Source of the DNA: Anaerofustis stercorihominis
GTDB taxonomy: Bacteria > Bacillota > Clostridia > Eubacteriales > Anaerofustaceae
Assembly: GCF_024623185.1 (NCBI RefSeq)
Contig: NZ_JANJZK010000004.1
Location: forward strand, 1 to 64,000
DNA: 64,000 nucleotides
Direction of reading: 5' to 3'
Positions within the stretch are counted from its first letter, which is position 1, and each line of letters starts with the position of its first letter. Positions 25,859 to 36,965 of the stretch are shown here, piece after piece. The position numbers were made by a program, and so were the translations under genes. Under the pieces are notes generated by a model that had not been told where the DNA came from, searched no databases, and worked only from the letters and a program-made list of their open reading frames with translations.

Positions 25859-26803
25859 ATGGATGATTTGATTTTTAGTTTAAATGCAACTTTACCGATT
25901 TTTTTTACTATGGTGGTCGGTGTAATATTAAAAAAATTTGATATATTCAATGATAACTTTTTATCTTCTTTAAATAAATTTGTTTTTACCGTAGCGCTTC
26001 CAATCCTATTATTTCAAGATATAAGCTCGACGGATTTTATAAAAAATTGGGATACCAAATTTGTGATATTTTGCTTTATTGTTACTTTGATCTCAGTATT
26101 GATATCTTATCTGGTTTCTATATTTTTAAAAGATAAATCGATACAAGGAGAGTTTGTGCAGGCTTCATACAGAAGTTCCGCTTCTATTATAGGAATAGCA
26201 TTTGTACAAAATATATATGGAAATATAAGTGTAGCCCCTCTCATGATAATAGGCGCTGTTCCGTTATATAATATAGTAGCTGTAGTAGTGCTTTCTTTTC
26301 TAAAGCCGGAAAAAGATAAGATTAACATAGAAACAATAAAATACACAATTAAAGATATTATAACAAATCCTATAATATTTGGAATTATTATAGGCATGGT
26401 ATGGACTGTTTTAAAAATACCAAAGCCTATTATTTTAGATAAAACCTTGGTCAATCTCGCAAATTTAGCAACACCTTTGGGATTAATAGTAATCGGAGCG
26501 AGCTTTGATTTCAATAAGGCATTTAAGAATATAAAACCTGCACTAATGTGTACTATTCTTAAATTGATAATATTTTGTGCACTATTCATTCCGCCGGCAG
26601 TATTCATTGGATACAGAAACGAATATCTTGTAAATATATTAGTCATGCTCGGCTCAGCGACGACCGTAAGCTGTTACATAATGGCTAAAAACATGGGACA
26701 TAAAGGAATATTAACCTCGAGCACTGTTATGCTTACTACAATGCTTAGTTCTTTCACTTTGACAGGATGGCTGTTTATTTTAAAAAGCTTGGGACTTATA
26801 TAA
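25859..26803 (+). CDS. AEC family (auxin-efflux-carrier-like) transporter
   Basis: 314 residues, about ten helices in two inverted halves. LPIFFTMVVGVILKKFDIF near the N-terminus and LGLIVIGASFDF and MLGSATTVSCYIMAKNMGHKG in the second half are family features. GGAAGGA seven bases before the ATG at 25859 decides the start against an upstream ATG. Such carriers move organic acids or similar small molecules; the substrate is unknown. A parS site overlaps its stop codon region. Confidence 0.83.
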   Translation: MDDLIFSLNATLPIFFTMVVGVILKKFDIFNDNFLSSLNKFVFTVALPILLFQDISSTDFIKNWDTKFVIFCFIVTLISVLISYLVSIFLKDKSIQGEFVQASYRSSASIIGIAFVQNIYGNISVAPLMIIGAVPLYNIVAVVVLSFLKPEKDKINIETIKYTIKDIITNPIIFGIIIGMVWTVLKIPKPIILDKTLVNLANLATPLGLIVIGASFDFNKAFKNIKPALMCTILKLIIFCALFIPPAVFIGYRNEYLVNILVMLGSATTVSCYIMAKNMGHKGILTSSTVMLTTMLSSFTLTGWLFILKSLGLI

Positions 26804-26819
26804 TGTTTCACGTGAAACA
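26804..26819. other. parS site 1
   Basis: Perfect 16-base palindrome TGTTTCACGTGAAACA, the consensus ParB-binding site, immediately after the AEC transporter stop codon and before the terminator of the par operon. Confidence 0.95.
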
Positions 26820-26822
26820 AAT

Positions 26823-26852
26823 AAAAAAAAGAGACTATATAGTCTCTTTTAA
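26823..26852. terminator. Bidirectional terminator
   Basis: AAAAGAGACTATATAGTCTCTTTT is a perfect palindrome between convergent genes; the DUF951 stop codon lies inside its stem. Confidence 0.85.
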
Positions 26853-27023
26853 TTTGCACTTTACACTTTTATTAAATTTAGCTCTTGATAAAGTAACTAT
26901 CCTTTTGCACTGGATACATTCAAGTTTAACATCAGAGCCTATCCTTATTATTCCCCATTTATTGCTCCCGCAGGGGTGTCCTTTTTTCATCATCACAATG
27001 TCATTTACTTCATAATTTTCCAA
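26835..27023 (-). CDS. DUF951 family small protein
   Basis: 62 residues. VNDIVMMKKGHPCGSNKW, then RIGSDVKLECIQCKRIV with a Cys pair, then LSRAKFNKSVK, the complete DUF951 pattern. The cysteines could bind a metal. The start is TTG, eight bases after GGGAGA. The function is unknown; the gene is commonly found near parAB in Bacillota, as here, where it is the last gene of the par operon. Confidence 0.88.
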   Translation of the reverse strand: MENYEVNDIVMMKKGHPCGSNKWGIIRIGSDVKLECIQCKRIVTLSRAKFNKSVKCKLKETI

Positions 27024-27039
27024 AATATATATCTCCCGA

Positions 27040-27717
27040 TCAAAACAAAATATATCCTATATAAAAGTAACTTGCAAATAAGGAATCTCTAAGTGCTATA
27101 TTAAGAGGTGAATCCTTTAAAAATATTGCTATAACAAATAAAATACTTATTATGACAAGATTTAAGATAAGTCCTTTTAAAAATCCAAATACAGCTCCGC
27201 CTATCGTATTGAAAGTCCCGATGACCGGAAGTTTTGTTACCAAATTCAAAACTTCTACAAGTAGGGAAATAACTACAAAGGCAAATATCAGTAATCCAAT
27301 AAATGATATAAATGAAACTATAGAAGCTGTGGTTATATCTGCAACCGTCGCATTTGCATTTCCCGCAGCTTGAACACCGCCATTCCATAAATTTTGAAAA
27401 AAGTTAATTACGGAATTAGGTACTTCACCAAGGTTTAAACTATCAAACCACACGCTTACACTATTTGAAGCATCACTTACCCCGCTTGGAACACTGGGAA
27501 GGGTATCTTTAACTTTAAAAAAGTTATGTATGGTGTTTTCTATATTGGTATTATTTATAAGCCAGCTTGAAAGGACAGGTGTGAACATCTTAGCAACTAA
27601 GAAACTTAAAACAATAGTCACCAAAGAGAATACACTTTTTACAAGTCCCTTATAAGCTCCGAGTATAATGCATATACCAATAATTACAATTATTAAAATA
27701 TCAATCCATGTCAGCAT
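27040..27717 (-). CDS. CvpA family membrane protein
   Basis: 225 residues with four predicted helices: two at the N-terminus (WIDILIIVIIGICIILGAYKGLVKSVFSLV, the CvpA signature), and two after an extracytoplasmic segment of about 70 residues rich in Ser, Asn and Val. Homologues are linked to colicin V production and to envelope processes, but the molecular role is unsettled. It sits 23 bases after the charged-tail membrane protein and 16 before DUF951. Confidence 0.82.
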   Translation of the reverse strand: MLTWIDILIIVIIGICIILGAYKGLVKSVFSLVTIVLSFLVAKMFTPVLSSWLINNTNIENTIHNFFKVKDTLPSVPSGVSDASNSVSVWFDSLNLGEVPNSVINFFQNLWNGGVQAAGNANATVADITTASIVSFISFIGLLIFAFVVISLLVEVLNLVTKLPVIGTFNTIGGAVFGFLKGLILNLVIISILFVIAIFLKDSPLNIALRDSLFASYFYIGYILF

Positions 27718-27740
27718 AATTTTTTCCTTTTGAAGAAGAC

Positions 27741-28577
27741 TTATTCATCTTCATTTTTAGGTCCTTTTTGCTCCTTTAAATTTTCCTTTAATATACTATT
27801 TACAATTTCCTCTGCTAACTTATCTTCTTTTTCATCTAAATCTTTTGTTATTGTAGTAGTGTCTGTAACCAAGGCTTCTTCTATTTTATCGTCGTCATTA
27901 GCAATCTCGTTCAGTTCATCTTTTTTATATGATAATTCATCATCTATTTCTTCGGTTACCTTTTCACTGTCTTCTTCAACTTTTTCTTTTTTCTTCAGTT
28001 TTCTCTTATTCTTCTTTTCTTTTTTTGCTTTTTTATCTTTTTTATTAGGTTTAGTGACAACATTATTTTCTTTTACCGATTTTTTATTTTTTCTTCTTTT
28101 TCCCCCATTAATGGCATAACCTAAAAGCTCGCCTATAAAATAGGAAATACCCATTACCGCATAATTCACTAAGAACAGTAAATATCCGCTGCCTTTAAAC
28201 ATAGCCATAAGTAACGTAATTGGTTTATTGAAGAATATAAGAGGTCCGCCTAGGAAAAAGAAATGAGTCCACCCCTGACTTTCCACAGGTATAAATCTGC
28301 TTACACCATAAGATATACCGGTATATAATAATATTGGGAATAAAGCGATCAAAACAGCCAAAAACAGTTTGCCTACCTTATCCATATCACCGCTTACTGC
28401 AACTTTAAAACCGCATATCAGCCATATTATAACTTCCGCAATAAGCATGACCATTGCTATAACCACATTATTAACACTAACTATCATCCCCACAACATAT
28501 ATTATAAAACATAATAAAAGCTGTAGTCCGTTTACCAACATTGCTGTCCCAAAATATCTAGTTTCTTTTTTTGTCAT
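27741..28577 (-). CDS. Membrane protein with a long charged cytoplasmic tail
   Basis: 278 residues, not recognised. About five hydrophobic segments occupy residues 8-160 (for example LLLCFIIYVVGMIVSV and YLLFLVNYAVMGISYFIGELLG). From 163 onward the chain is first very basic (KRRKNKKS, KKDKKAKKEKKNKRKLKKK) and then acidic (EEDSEKVTEEIDDE, ATDTTTI-type spacer, DEKEDKLAEEI). Such a tail could bind nucleic acid, phospholipid or another protein. It begins one base after the parB stop, so it is part of the par operon. Confidence 0.7.
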   Translation of the reverse strand: MTKKETRYFGTAMLVNGLQLLLCFIIYVVGMIVSVNNVVIAMVMLIAEVIIWLICGFKVAVSGDMDKVGKLFLAVLIALFPILLYTGISYGVSRFIPVESQGWTHFFFLGGPLIFFNKPITLLMAMFKGSGYLLFLVNYAVMGISYFIGELLGYAINGGKRRKNKKSVKENNVVTKPNKKDKKAKKEKKNKRKLKKKEKVEEDSEKVTEEIDDELSYKKDELNEIANDDDKIEEALVTDTTTITKDLDEKEDKLAEEIVNSILKENLKEQKGPKNEDE

Positions 28578-28578
28578 A

Positions 28579-29460
28579 TTATTTATCCTCTATATTAAAA
28601 AGTTCCAAAAGTCTCGATAAATCCTCATTTGAATAATAATCAATCACAATACTTCCCTTATTGCCTTTATCGTTCAGTTTAACTTTTGTTCCAAACGTTA
28701 AAGACATTTTATGTTCTAAATCCACAATATAAGGATTTTCTTGTTTTTCTTTTATTATTTTTTTAGATTTATCTTTACTGTTACCTTTAAATTCTTTACT
28801 TAATTTTTCGCTTTCTCTAACCGATAAGCTTTTATTTATGATTTCCTCTAAAAATTCATCTCTGTAATTTTCATCAACCGAAAGGATAGCTCTTGCATGT
28901 CCTGCAGATATTTTATCATCTCTTATAGCTTTCTTTATATTATCCGTTAAAGAAAGGAGCCTCAAAGTATTTGCAACGCTTGCCCTGCTGGTGCCAAGTC
29001 TTTTTGCTATATCCTCCTGAGTCATCTTAAAACTTTCTTTTAACTCATTATATGCTTCAGCTTTTTCGATTTCATTCAAATCTTCTCTTTGGAGATTTTC
29101 TATTAAAGAAACTTCACTTATTTCTTTCTCGCTGTAATCTTTAATTATAACTGGCACTTCTTTTAATCCTGCAAGGATAGAAGCTCTATACCTTCTTTCC
29201 CCCGCAACAATTATATACTCATCTTCTTCTTTTACAACAAGTAAAGGCTGAATAACACCATGTTCTTTGATTGAAGCGGATAATTCTTTTATTTTTTCTT
29301 TATCGAAATGTTTTCTTGGCTGATTTGCATTTGCCTTAACCAAATTAATATCGACTTTTTTTATATCGTGTTCACTACTTTCACTGAAAACACCGTCTAC
29401 ATCTTCCTGAGGTATTAATGCAGACAGCCCTTTTCCGAGACCACCTGATTTTTTCTTCAT
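28579..29460 (-). CDS. parB: Chromosome partitioning protein ParB (Spo0J)
   Basis: 293 residues. N-terminal CTP-binding domain with GERRYRASILAGL (C-motif region) and ENLQREDLNEIEKAEAY, a central helix-turn-helix (MTQEDIAKRLGTSRASVANTLRLL) that reads parS, and a C-terminal dimerisation segment. It loads on parS and spreads as a clamp, organising the origin region and recruiting condensin. It starts one base after the parA stop. Three perfect parS sites lie within 4.3 kb. Confidence 0.95.
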   Translation of the reverse strand: MKKKSGGLGKGLSALIPQEDVDGVFSESSEHDIKKVDINLVKANANQPRKHFDKEKIKELSASIKEHGVIQPLLVVKEEDEYIIVAGERRYRASILAGLKEVPVIIKDYSEKEISEVSLIENLQREDLNEIEKAEAYNELKESFKMTQEDIAKRLGTSRASVANTLRLLSLTDNIKKAIRDDKISAGHARAILSVDENYRDEFLEEIINKSLSVRESEKLSKEFKGNSKDKSKKIIKEKQENPYIVDLEHKMSLTFGTKVKLNDKGNKGSIVIDYYSNEDLSRLLELFNIEDK

Positions 29461-29461
29461 A

Positions 29462-30226
29462 TTATTCCCCTTTTTTAAGTAATTCTTTCGCCAAATTCAT
29501 ATAAGCTTTTGAACCTTTTGAAGAAGGATCGTATTCAACGATCGTTTGTCCGAAGCTTGGAGCTTCGGCAAGCCTTATATTTCTTGGGATAATCGTATCA
29601 TAAACTTTATTTCCAAAAAATCTTTTTACCTCTTCGACCACCTGAGTTGAAAGATTGGTCCTATTGTCAAACATCGTAAGCAGTACTCCCTCTACTTTTA
29701 AGTATGGATTTATACCTTTCTTAACAAGATTAATTGTATTCATTAACTGACTAACCCCCTCAAGTGCATAGTATTCGCATTGAATAGGTATGAGAACACT
29801 GTTTGATGCACAAAGAGCATTTATTGGAAGCAATCCCAAAGACGGAGCACAATCAATAATAACAAAATCATAATTTCCGATTATGCCTGATATATGTCTT
29901 TTTAGAATAGTTTCTCTCTTCGGCTTACTAGCTATTTCAATTTCCGCACTTGCTAAATCAATACTTGAAGGTATCAAATCTAAATTTTTTACTTCGGTAT
30001 TTATAACGACATCACTTCCGTCTATATCGTTGACGATAATGTCATATGTACTATATTCAAGTTTAGTTCTATCTATATCAAGTCCGCTGGTAAAATTACT
30101 TTGAGGGTCAAGGTCGATCCCAAGCACCTTTTTACCCATTTTTGCAAGACATGCAGATAAATTAACTGCGGTAGTTGTCTTACCAACGCCTCCCTTTTGA
30201 TTAAATAATGATATTATCTTTGTCAT
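29462..30226 (-). CDS. parA: Chromosome partitioning ATPase ParA (Soj)
   Basis: 254 residues. Deviant Walker A motif FNQKGGVGKTTTAVNL at 8-23, Walker A' FVIIDCAPSLG and the switch region IPIQCEYYALEGVSQL. Soj-type ATPase that dimerises on DNA with ATP, works with ParB in origin segregation and in Bacillota also influences DnaA. First gene of the operon parA-parB-membrane protein-cvpA-like-DUF951. There is no long N-terminal extension, as expected for chromosomal rather than type Ia plasmid ParA. Confidence 0.95.
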   Translation of the reverse strand: MTKIISLFNQKGGVGKTTTAVNLSACLAKMGKKVLGIDLDPQSNFTSGLDIDRTKLEYSTYDIIVNDIDGSDVVINTEVKNLDLIPSSIDLASAEIEIASKPKRETILKRHISGIIGNYDFVIIDCAPSLGLLPINALCASNSVLIPIQCEYYALEGVSQLMNTINLVKKGINPYLKVEGVLLTMFDNRTNLSTQVVEEVKRFFGNKVYDTIIPRNIRLAEAPSFGQTIVEYDPSSKGSKAYMNLAKELLKKGE

Positions 30227-30311
30227 ATTTCTTACTTCTTCCCTATTATATTTTTACTTTCTACATTGTAACACAGAAAAAGTACCCCTTCAATAAATTT
30301 AATATTAAAAA

Positions 30312-30327
30312 TGTTTCACGTGAAACA
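30312..30327. other. parS site 2
   Basis: Perfect TGTTTCACGTGAAACA palindrome 86 bases upstream of the parA start codon, so ParB binding there could also repress the par operon. Confidence 0.95.
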
Positions 30328-31090
30328 TAATTTTATTCTTCATTTCTTATTTAATCTAATTGATATAAATTATTAACTTGTTTTATTTATCAAATAAATA
30401 TTTAATAATTTGTTAATAAAGAAAATCACTCCCTGCATTATCGGCTAACCATTATATTCACATTCTTCTTTTATTTTCTATTTTCCCTATATATAGCCGT
30501 TAAACAATAATAATTCTTCGGATGAAATAATTTTGAATTCTAAATGTATGTATATATATATTGAAAAAAATATCTTAATCAGAGAAGACTATATTTTCTC
30601 CAATTAATAAATTAAGAAATATAAGTTTATAAATAATAAGGAAAATGGCATAAGCTAATTTATCATATAGAATTAAACAATTTTAATTTTCATTCAATGA
30701 ATAATATGTTTTTTCAACTTTTATCATATCCAACATAATGAAAACATATTAAATCAGAATGTGCAAATTTATTTCTGATTTTATGAATACTATTTTCTCC
30801 TCTTGAAATAAACATATATACAATTTATTAAGTATTTTTATTATATAAAGTTTTGTATAATAAATAAATAAAGTTTTATAGTCATTTAAAATATATATTA
30901 TAGTTATCTCCAATATATTAAATAACAAAAATAAACATTCAAACTCATTTCCAGCCTTATTCAATTCTTCACAATAAAATATTTGACTTTTAAAATATTT
31001 TGAATACTACAAAGTATAATCAATAATTTTTGTTTTTATTAAAATTAATTAATTTAATTTCATATATCCTTTAAATATAAAGTTACTAAA

Positions 31091-31106
31091 TGTTTCACGT
31101 GAAACA
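31091..31106. other. parS site 3
   Basis: Third perfect TGTTTCACGTGAAACA palindrome, in the AT-rich gap about 330 bases upstream of guaB. Confidence 0.95.
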
Positions 31107-31322
31107 TTAAAACTTTATATGCACATTAATACATTATAAATTATAATGTTTAAAGCTTAATTTAACTTGAATTTATTTTGAAAATTCTAAATTAATTATA
31201 ATATTTGACTGTTTAACACCCATATATTATATAAAACAACAATTTAAATTATCTTTATATAATTAATATTATAATCACCTAAATATTTAACAATTTTTTC
31301 TCATTTTTTATTGCATTTTCTG

Positions 31323-32898
<1,576 letters not shown>

Positions 32899-32909
32899 GG
32901 AAAAATAAT

Positions 32910-34457
32910 ATGAGCAAAAAAAATGAATTAGTAATAGTTTTGGATTTCGGAGGACAGTACAATCAGCTTATCGCAAGAAGAGTAAGAGAATGTAATGTTT
33001 ACTGTGAAATAAAACCCTACACTATTTCTTTGGAAGAATTGAAGGAATTAAATCCTAAGGGAATTATTTTTACCGGCGGTCCTAACAGTGTATACGGTGA
33101 AGATTCCGCAACATACACAAAGGAAATATTCGAAGCGAGTATCCCTATCCTTGGAATATGCTACGGTTCACAGTTGATGGCACATAAGCTTGGAGGAAAA
33201 GTTGAGACAGCTCCGGTTAGTGAATACGGACATACTGAAGTCGAACTCGATACCTCTTCCCTACTATTTGAAGATATAGATGAAAAAAATGTTTGTTGGA
33301 TGAGTCATACGGATTATATATCTAAAGAACCTCAAGGTTTTAAGGTTACAGGAAAAACTCCTGTTTGCCCTGTGGCAGCAATGGAAAACAAAGATAAAAA
33401 TCTTTATGCAGTTCAGTTCCACCCTGAAGTAATGCATACAAAAAAAGGAACTAAAATCATAAATAACTTCCTATATAATATTTGTAAATGCAGCGGCGAC
33501 TGGAAGATGGACTCATTCGTAGAAGATACAATCAAAGCTATAAAAGAAAAAGTCGGTGACGGAAAAGTTTTATGCGCATTATCGGGAGGAGTGGATTCTT
33601 CCGTAGCAGCGGTAATGTTAGCAAAAGCGGTAGGTAAACAGCTAACTTGTGTTTTTGTAGACCATGGACTTCTTCGTAAAAATGAAGGTGATGAAGTCGA
33701 AGCTGTATTCGGTCCCGACGGTCCATATGATTTAAACTTCATAAGAGCTAATGTACAGCAAAGATTTTACGATAAACTTGCGGGAGTAACAGACCCGGAA
33801 ACAAAAAGAAAAATCATCGGAGAAGAATTCATAAGAGTATTCGAGGAAGAAGCTAAAAAAATCGGAACTGTGGATTTCTTGGTTCAGGGAACGATATATC
33901 CGGACGTTGTGGAAAGCGGTCTTGATAAAAGTGCGGTAATAAAATCACATCACAACGTAGGCGGACTTCCTGATTATGTAGACTTTAAAGAAATCATTGA
34001 GCCTCTAAGAGATTTATTTAAAGACGAAGTTAGAAAAGCAGGAAAAGAACTTGGTATTCCGGAATACTTGGTAATGCGTCAGCCATTCCCGGGACCGGGA
34101 CTTGCCATTAGAATAATCGGAGAAGTAACGGAAGAAAAAGTAAAGATAGTTCAGGACGCAGATGCTATTTACAGAGAAGAAGTCGCAAAAGCAGGAATAG
34201 ACAAAGGCCTAGGACAATACTTCGCGGCACTTACAAATATGCGCTCGGTAGGTGTCATGGGAGACTTTAGGACTTACGACTATGCAATAGCCTTAAGAGC
34301 GGTAATGACTTCAGACTTTATGACGGCGGAAGCAGCAAAACTTCCTTGGGATGTCCTTCACAAAGTAACAACAAGGATAGTAAACGAAGTCGACCACGTA
34401 AACAGAGTACTGTACGACTGTACAAGTAAACCACCGGGAACGATTGAGTTTGAGTAG
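32910..34457 (+). CDS. guaA: GMP synthase (glutamine-hydrolysing)
   Basis: Converts XMP to GMP with glutamine and ATP. 515 residues. Class I amidotransferase domain at 1-200 (nucleophile Cys in GICYGSQ, His and Glu in QFHPEV), ATP pyrophosphatase domain from 205 (P-loop SGGVDSS), and C-terminal dimerisation domain ending KPPGTIEFE. Second gene of the guaBA operon; depends on glutamine made by the two synthetases in this window. Confidence 0.97.
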   Translation: MSKKNELVIVLDFGGQYNQLIARRVRECNVYCEIKPYTISLEELKELNPKGIIFTGGPNSVYGEDSATYTKEIFEASIPILGICYGSQLMAHKLGGKVETAPVSEYGHTEVELDTSSLLFEDIDEKNVCWMSHTDYISKEPQGFKVTGKTPVCPVAAMENKDKNLYAVQFHPEVMHTKKGTKIINNFLYNICKCSGDWKMDSFVEDTIKAIKEKVGDGKVLCALSGGVDSSVAAVMLAKAVGKQLTCVFVDHGLLRKNEGDEVEAVFGPDGPYDLNFIRANVQQRFYDKLAGVTDPETKRKIIGEEFIRVFEEEAKKIGTVDFLVQGTIYPDVVESGLDKSAVIKSHHNVGGLPDYVDFKEIIEPLRDLFKDEVRKAGKELGIPEYLVMRQPFPGPGLAIRIIGEVTEEKVKIVQDADAIYREEVAKAGIDKGLGQYFAALTNMRSVGVMGDFRTYDYAIALRAVMTSDFMTAEAAKLPWDVLHKVTTRIVNEVDHVNRVLYDCTSKPPGTIEFE

Positions 34458-34476
34458 AAGTAATAAAATATAAAGC

Positions 34477-34507
34477 AAAAAAGTGTCTTAAATAAGACAC
34501 TTTTTTT
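34477..34507 (+). terminator. Terminator of guaBA
   Basis: AAAGTGTCTTA and TAAGACACTTT around a two-base loop, followed by seven T. Confidence 0.9.
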
Positions 34508-34632
34508 ATTTGCATTTATAATATATTTTATTATAAAAATATAAAGTTGTTAAATGAAATATTATGTGATAATATAAAATATAATTAATTTATAATTATA
34601 TTTATTATATTATTAGGGAGATTTATATAAAT

Positions 34633-35532
34633 TTGAAAAAAACAAAAAATGTAAAACCTTTCTTAAAATGGGCTGGCGGCAAAAGTCAACTTATATGTGA
34701 AATTGAAAAATATTATCCTTTTTCTGATAGTCATATAACGAAGTATGCTGAGCCTTTTGTAGGTGGAGGAGCAGTTTTATTCGATATATTAGACAAATAT
34801 GATTTAGATGAAATTTATATCAGCGACATTAATGCCGAACTTATAAATGCTTATCGTATTGTTCGTGATGATATTGATGACTTAATTCAAATACTTTCTT
34901 GTTTGCAAAATGATTTTATTCCGTTAGATACAGAACATCGCAAAGCATATTATTGTAAAAAACGTGAGCGTTTTAATGATTTGAAGATTAACGGAAACGA
35001 GAGTATTAACATTGAAAAAGCAGCGTTGATGATATTCTTAAATAAAACTTGTTTTAACGGGTTATTCCGTGTGAACAAAAAAGGATTGTTTAATGTTCCT
35101 ATGGGAGCATATAAAAATCCAATGATTTGCGATGAAAAAAACCTAAGAGCAGTATCACAAAAATTACAAAAAGTCACTATCGTATGTGGAGACTATAGAA
35201 TGTCAAAAGAATTTATTGATGAAAATACTTTTGTTTATTTTGATCCACCGTATCGCCCACTTACGGTTACAGCAAGTTTTACTGCATATACAGAAAATTT
35301 ATTTAATGATGATAGCCAACAAAATTTGGCAAATTTTGTTGATGAATTGGACAAGAAAGGAGCTAAAATTGTGGTGAGCAATTCAGATCCTAAAAATTCT
35401 AATATAAAAGACGATTTCTTTGATAATATTTACTATACTCACAAAATAAAGAGAGTTGATGCAACACGAATGATTAACTGCAATAGTAAAGCAAGAGGAA
35501 AAATCAAAGAATTGCTTATTTCAAACTTTTAA
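34633..35532 (+). CDS. DNA adenine methyltransferase, DpnM/Dam type (GATC)
   Basis: N6-adenine methyltransferase, 299 residues, class alpha order: WAGGK (13-17) and PFVGGGA (41-47) for S-adenosylmethionine, a target-recognition region, then catalytic DPPY (204-207). FNGLFRVNKKGLFNVPMGAYKNP is close to M.DpnII, which methylates GATC. The start is TTG, with GGGAG rather far upstream (12 bases). It begins a four-gene restriction-modification unit. Arginine is often CGT or CGC here, unlike the AGA-rich neighbours, suggesting transfer. Confidence 0.9.
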   Translation: MKKTKNVKPFLKWAGGKSQLICEIEKYYPFSDSHITKYAEPFVGGGAVLFDILDKYDLDEIYISDINAELINAYRIVRDDIDDLIQILSCLQNDFIPLDTEHRKAYYCKKRERFNDLKINGNESINIEKAALMIFLNKTCFNGLFRVNKKGLFNVPMGAYKNPMICDEKNLRAVSQKLQKVTIVCGDYRMSKEFIDENTFVYFDPPYRPLTVTASFTAYTENLFNDDSQQNLANFVDELDKKGAKIVVSNSDPKNSNIKDDFFDNIYYTHKIKRVDATRMINCNSKARGKIKELLISNF

Positions 35533-35546
35533 GGAGAATTGCCAAT

Positions 35547-36083
35547 ATGATAAAGAACGGAAAAGGCGGAGGAAATACCAAGACAGGACTTGTCTTTGAG
35601 GGGAAAACTGATTTGGCAACCTTTTTGAATAGTCAAGATGGATATCGTGTAACCGATGGTATTGTATTTTATAACGATAAGAAGGTAGCTCATATATTCA
35701 AAAAGTACGAATTTTATAGATATTTAAGGGAAGTTGGCGTTGATTGGACAAAGATTATTTCAAAAAAACTTTTGCCAGATAATAGTATTTATATAATCAT
35801 CAATAATACATTTTTTATAATTGAATGTAAGTATCAGCAAGTTGCGGGTTCGGTTGATGAAAAATTACAGACTTGCGATTTCAAAAGAAAGCAGTATCAA
35901 AAGTTGATGGCACCACTCAACATTGATGTAGAATACATTTATTTACTTTCGGATTGGTTTAAGGATCCAAAGTATAAGGATGTTTTGGATTATATTATCA
36001 GTATGCGTTGTTACTATTATTTTGAGTATATACCGCTTACAAAGTTAGGGCTACCTGTGCCACCTAGTAGCGAGGAGGAATAA
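35547..36083 (+). CDS. Putative PD-(D/E)XK restriction endonuclease
   Basis: 178 residues. Near the N-terminus TGLVFEGKTDL has the Glu-Asp pair seen in several type II enzymes, and Pro77-Asp78 with Glu93-Cys94-Lys95 (strand FFIIECKYQ) form a PD-(D/E)XK active site. VAGSVDEKLQTCDFKRKQY would lie near DNA. Specificity unknown. It lies 14 bases after the Dam-type gene and 3 before the DpnII-like nuclease. It may be the partner of the second methyltransferase at the end of the cluster rather than of the GATC enzyme. Confidence 0.72.
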   Translation: MIKNGKGGGNTKTGLVFEGKTDLATFLNSQDGYRVTDGIVFYNDKKVAHIFKKYEFYRYLREVGVDWTKIISKKLLPDNSIYIIINNTFFIIECKYQQVAGSVDEKLQTCDFKRKQYQKLMAPLNIDVEYIYLLSDWFKDPKYKDVLDYIISMRCYYYFEYIPLTKLGLPVPPSSEEE

Positions 36084-36086
36084 TTA

Positions 36087-36965
36087 ATGTCAAGAGATTT
36101 TAATGCCTGGTTATCAGGTTTTCGTGATAGTATAGCAGACTATGGGTATTACATAGATTTTAAAAAGGTTCACAAAAATGTGGATAGCATTAAAGTTGAA
36201 CTTAATATCTTAAATTCACTTATCGGCTCCAAGAATATCGAAACCGATTTTGAAAATTTAATAACAAAATATCCCGAAATATTAAAATGTATTCCTTTGC
36301 TTTTAGCAGTTCGAGCAAACGAAATATATTGTCATGATGAAAATGGTGGTTATTTATTCCGATTTAATTTTAGCAAGTATCCACCGAATAGTCACGCACA
36401 TTACGAAAGATATAAATATTTTATGCGTAAAACCGGATTGTTTGATTTATTGGAAAATCACATCGTGAATAATTTGGTTGATTATGCAACTGGTGTAGAA
36501 ACAGGTCTTGATTCCAACGGGCGTAAGAATCGTGGAGGGCACCTTATGGAAAATTTGGTTGAAAACTTTATTCAAAAAGCAGGTTTTGTGAAAGGTGTTA
36601 ATTACTTCAAAGAAATGTATATCCACCAAATTACAGAAAAATGGAACATAGACTTATCCGCGATTTCCAATCAAGGCAAGATGGAAAAACGCTTTGATTT
36701 TATTGTTAAGACACCTAATATGATCTATGGTATCGAAACAAATTTTTACGGAAGCAGTGGCAGTAAGCTAAATGAAACCGCACGTAGTTATAAAACACTT
36801 GCACTCGAAACCGATACAATAAATGGCTTTACATTTGTTTGGCTTACAGACGGAAAAGGTTGGAACAGTGCTAAAAACAACCTCGAAGAAACTTTTGATG
36901 TTATGCAACATATTTACAATATCAAAGATTTGGAAGAAGATGTAATGAATGAGGTTTTTAGATAA
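36087..36965 (+). CDS. DpnII-type restriction endonuclease (GATC)
   Basis: 292 residues, alignable by eye with R.DpnII along its length: FNAWLSGFRDSIADYGYYID, SIKVELNILNSLIGSKNI, NLVDYATGVETGLDSNGRKN, NIDLSAISNQGKMEKRFDFI and SGSKLNETARSYK. DpnII cuts unmethylated GATC. GAGGAGG precedes the ATG. Partner of the Dam-type methyltransferase two genes upstream, though the other nuclease gene lies between them. Its stop codon overlaps the start of the next gene. Confidence 0.92.
   Translation: MSRDFNAWLSGFRDSIADYGYYIDFKKVHKNVDSIKVELNILNSLIGSKNIETDFENLITKYPEILKCIPLLLAVRANEIYCHDENGGYLFRFNFSKYPPNSHAHYERYKYFMRKTGLFDLLENHIVNNLVDYATGVETGLDSNGRKNRGGHLMENLVENFIQKAGFVKGVNYFKEMYIHQITEKWNIDLSAISNQGKMEKRFDFIVKTPNMIYGIETNFYGSSGSKLNETARSYKTLALETDTINGFTFVWLTDGKGWNSAKNNLEETFDVMQHIYNIKDLEEDVMNEVFR

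Noticed and set aside
27730-28119. 129-residue serine/phenylalanine-rich frame on the plus strand
   Set aside because: Mirror of the Lys/Glu-rich tail of the minus-strand membrane protein gene; no ribosome site.
30749-30964. 71-residue open frame on the minus strand in the AT-rich gap
   Set aside because: Composition is almost only Ile, Leu, Tyr, Lys and Asn, no ribosome site and no recognisable motif; expected by chance in such AT-rich DNA.
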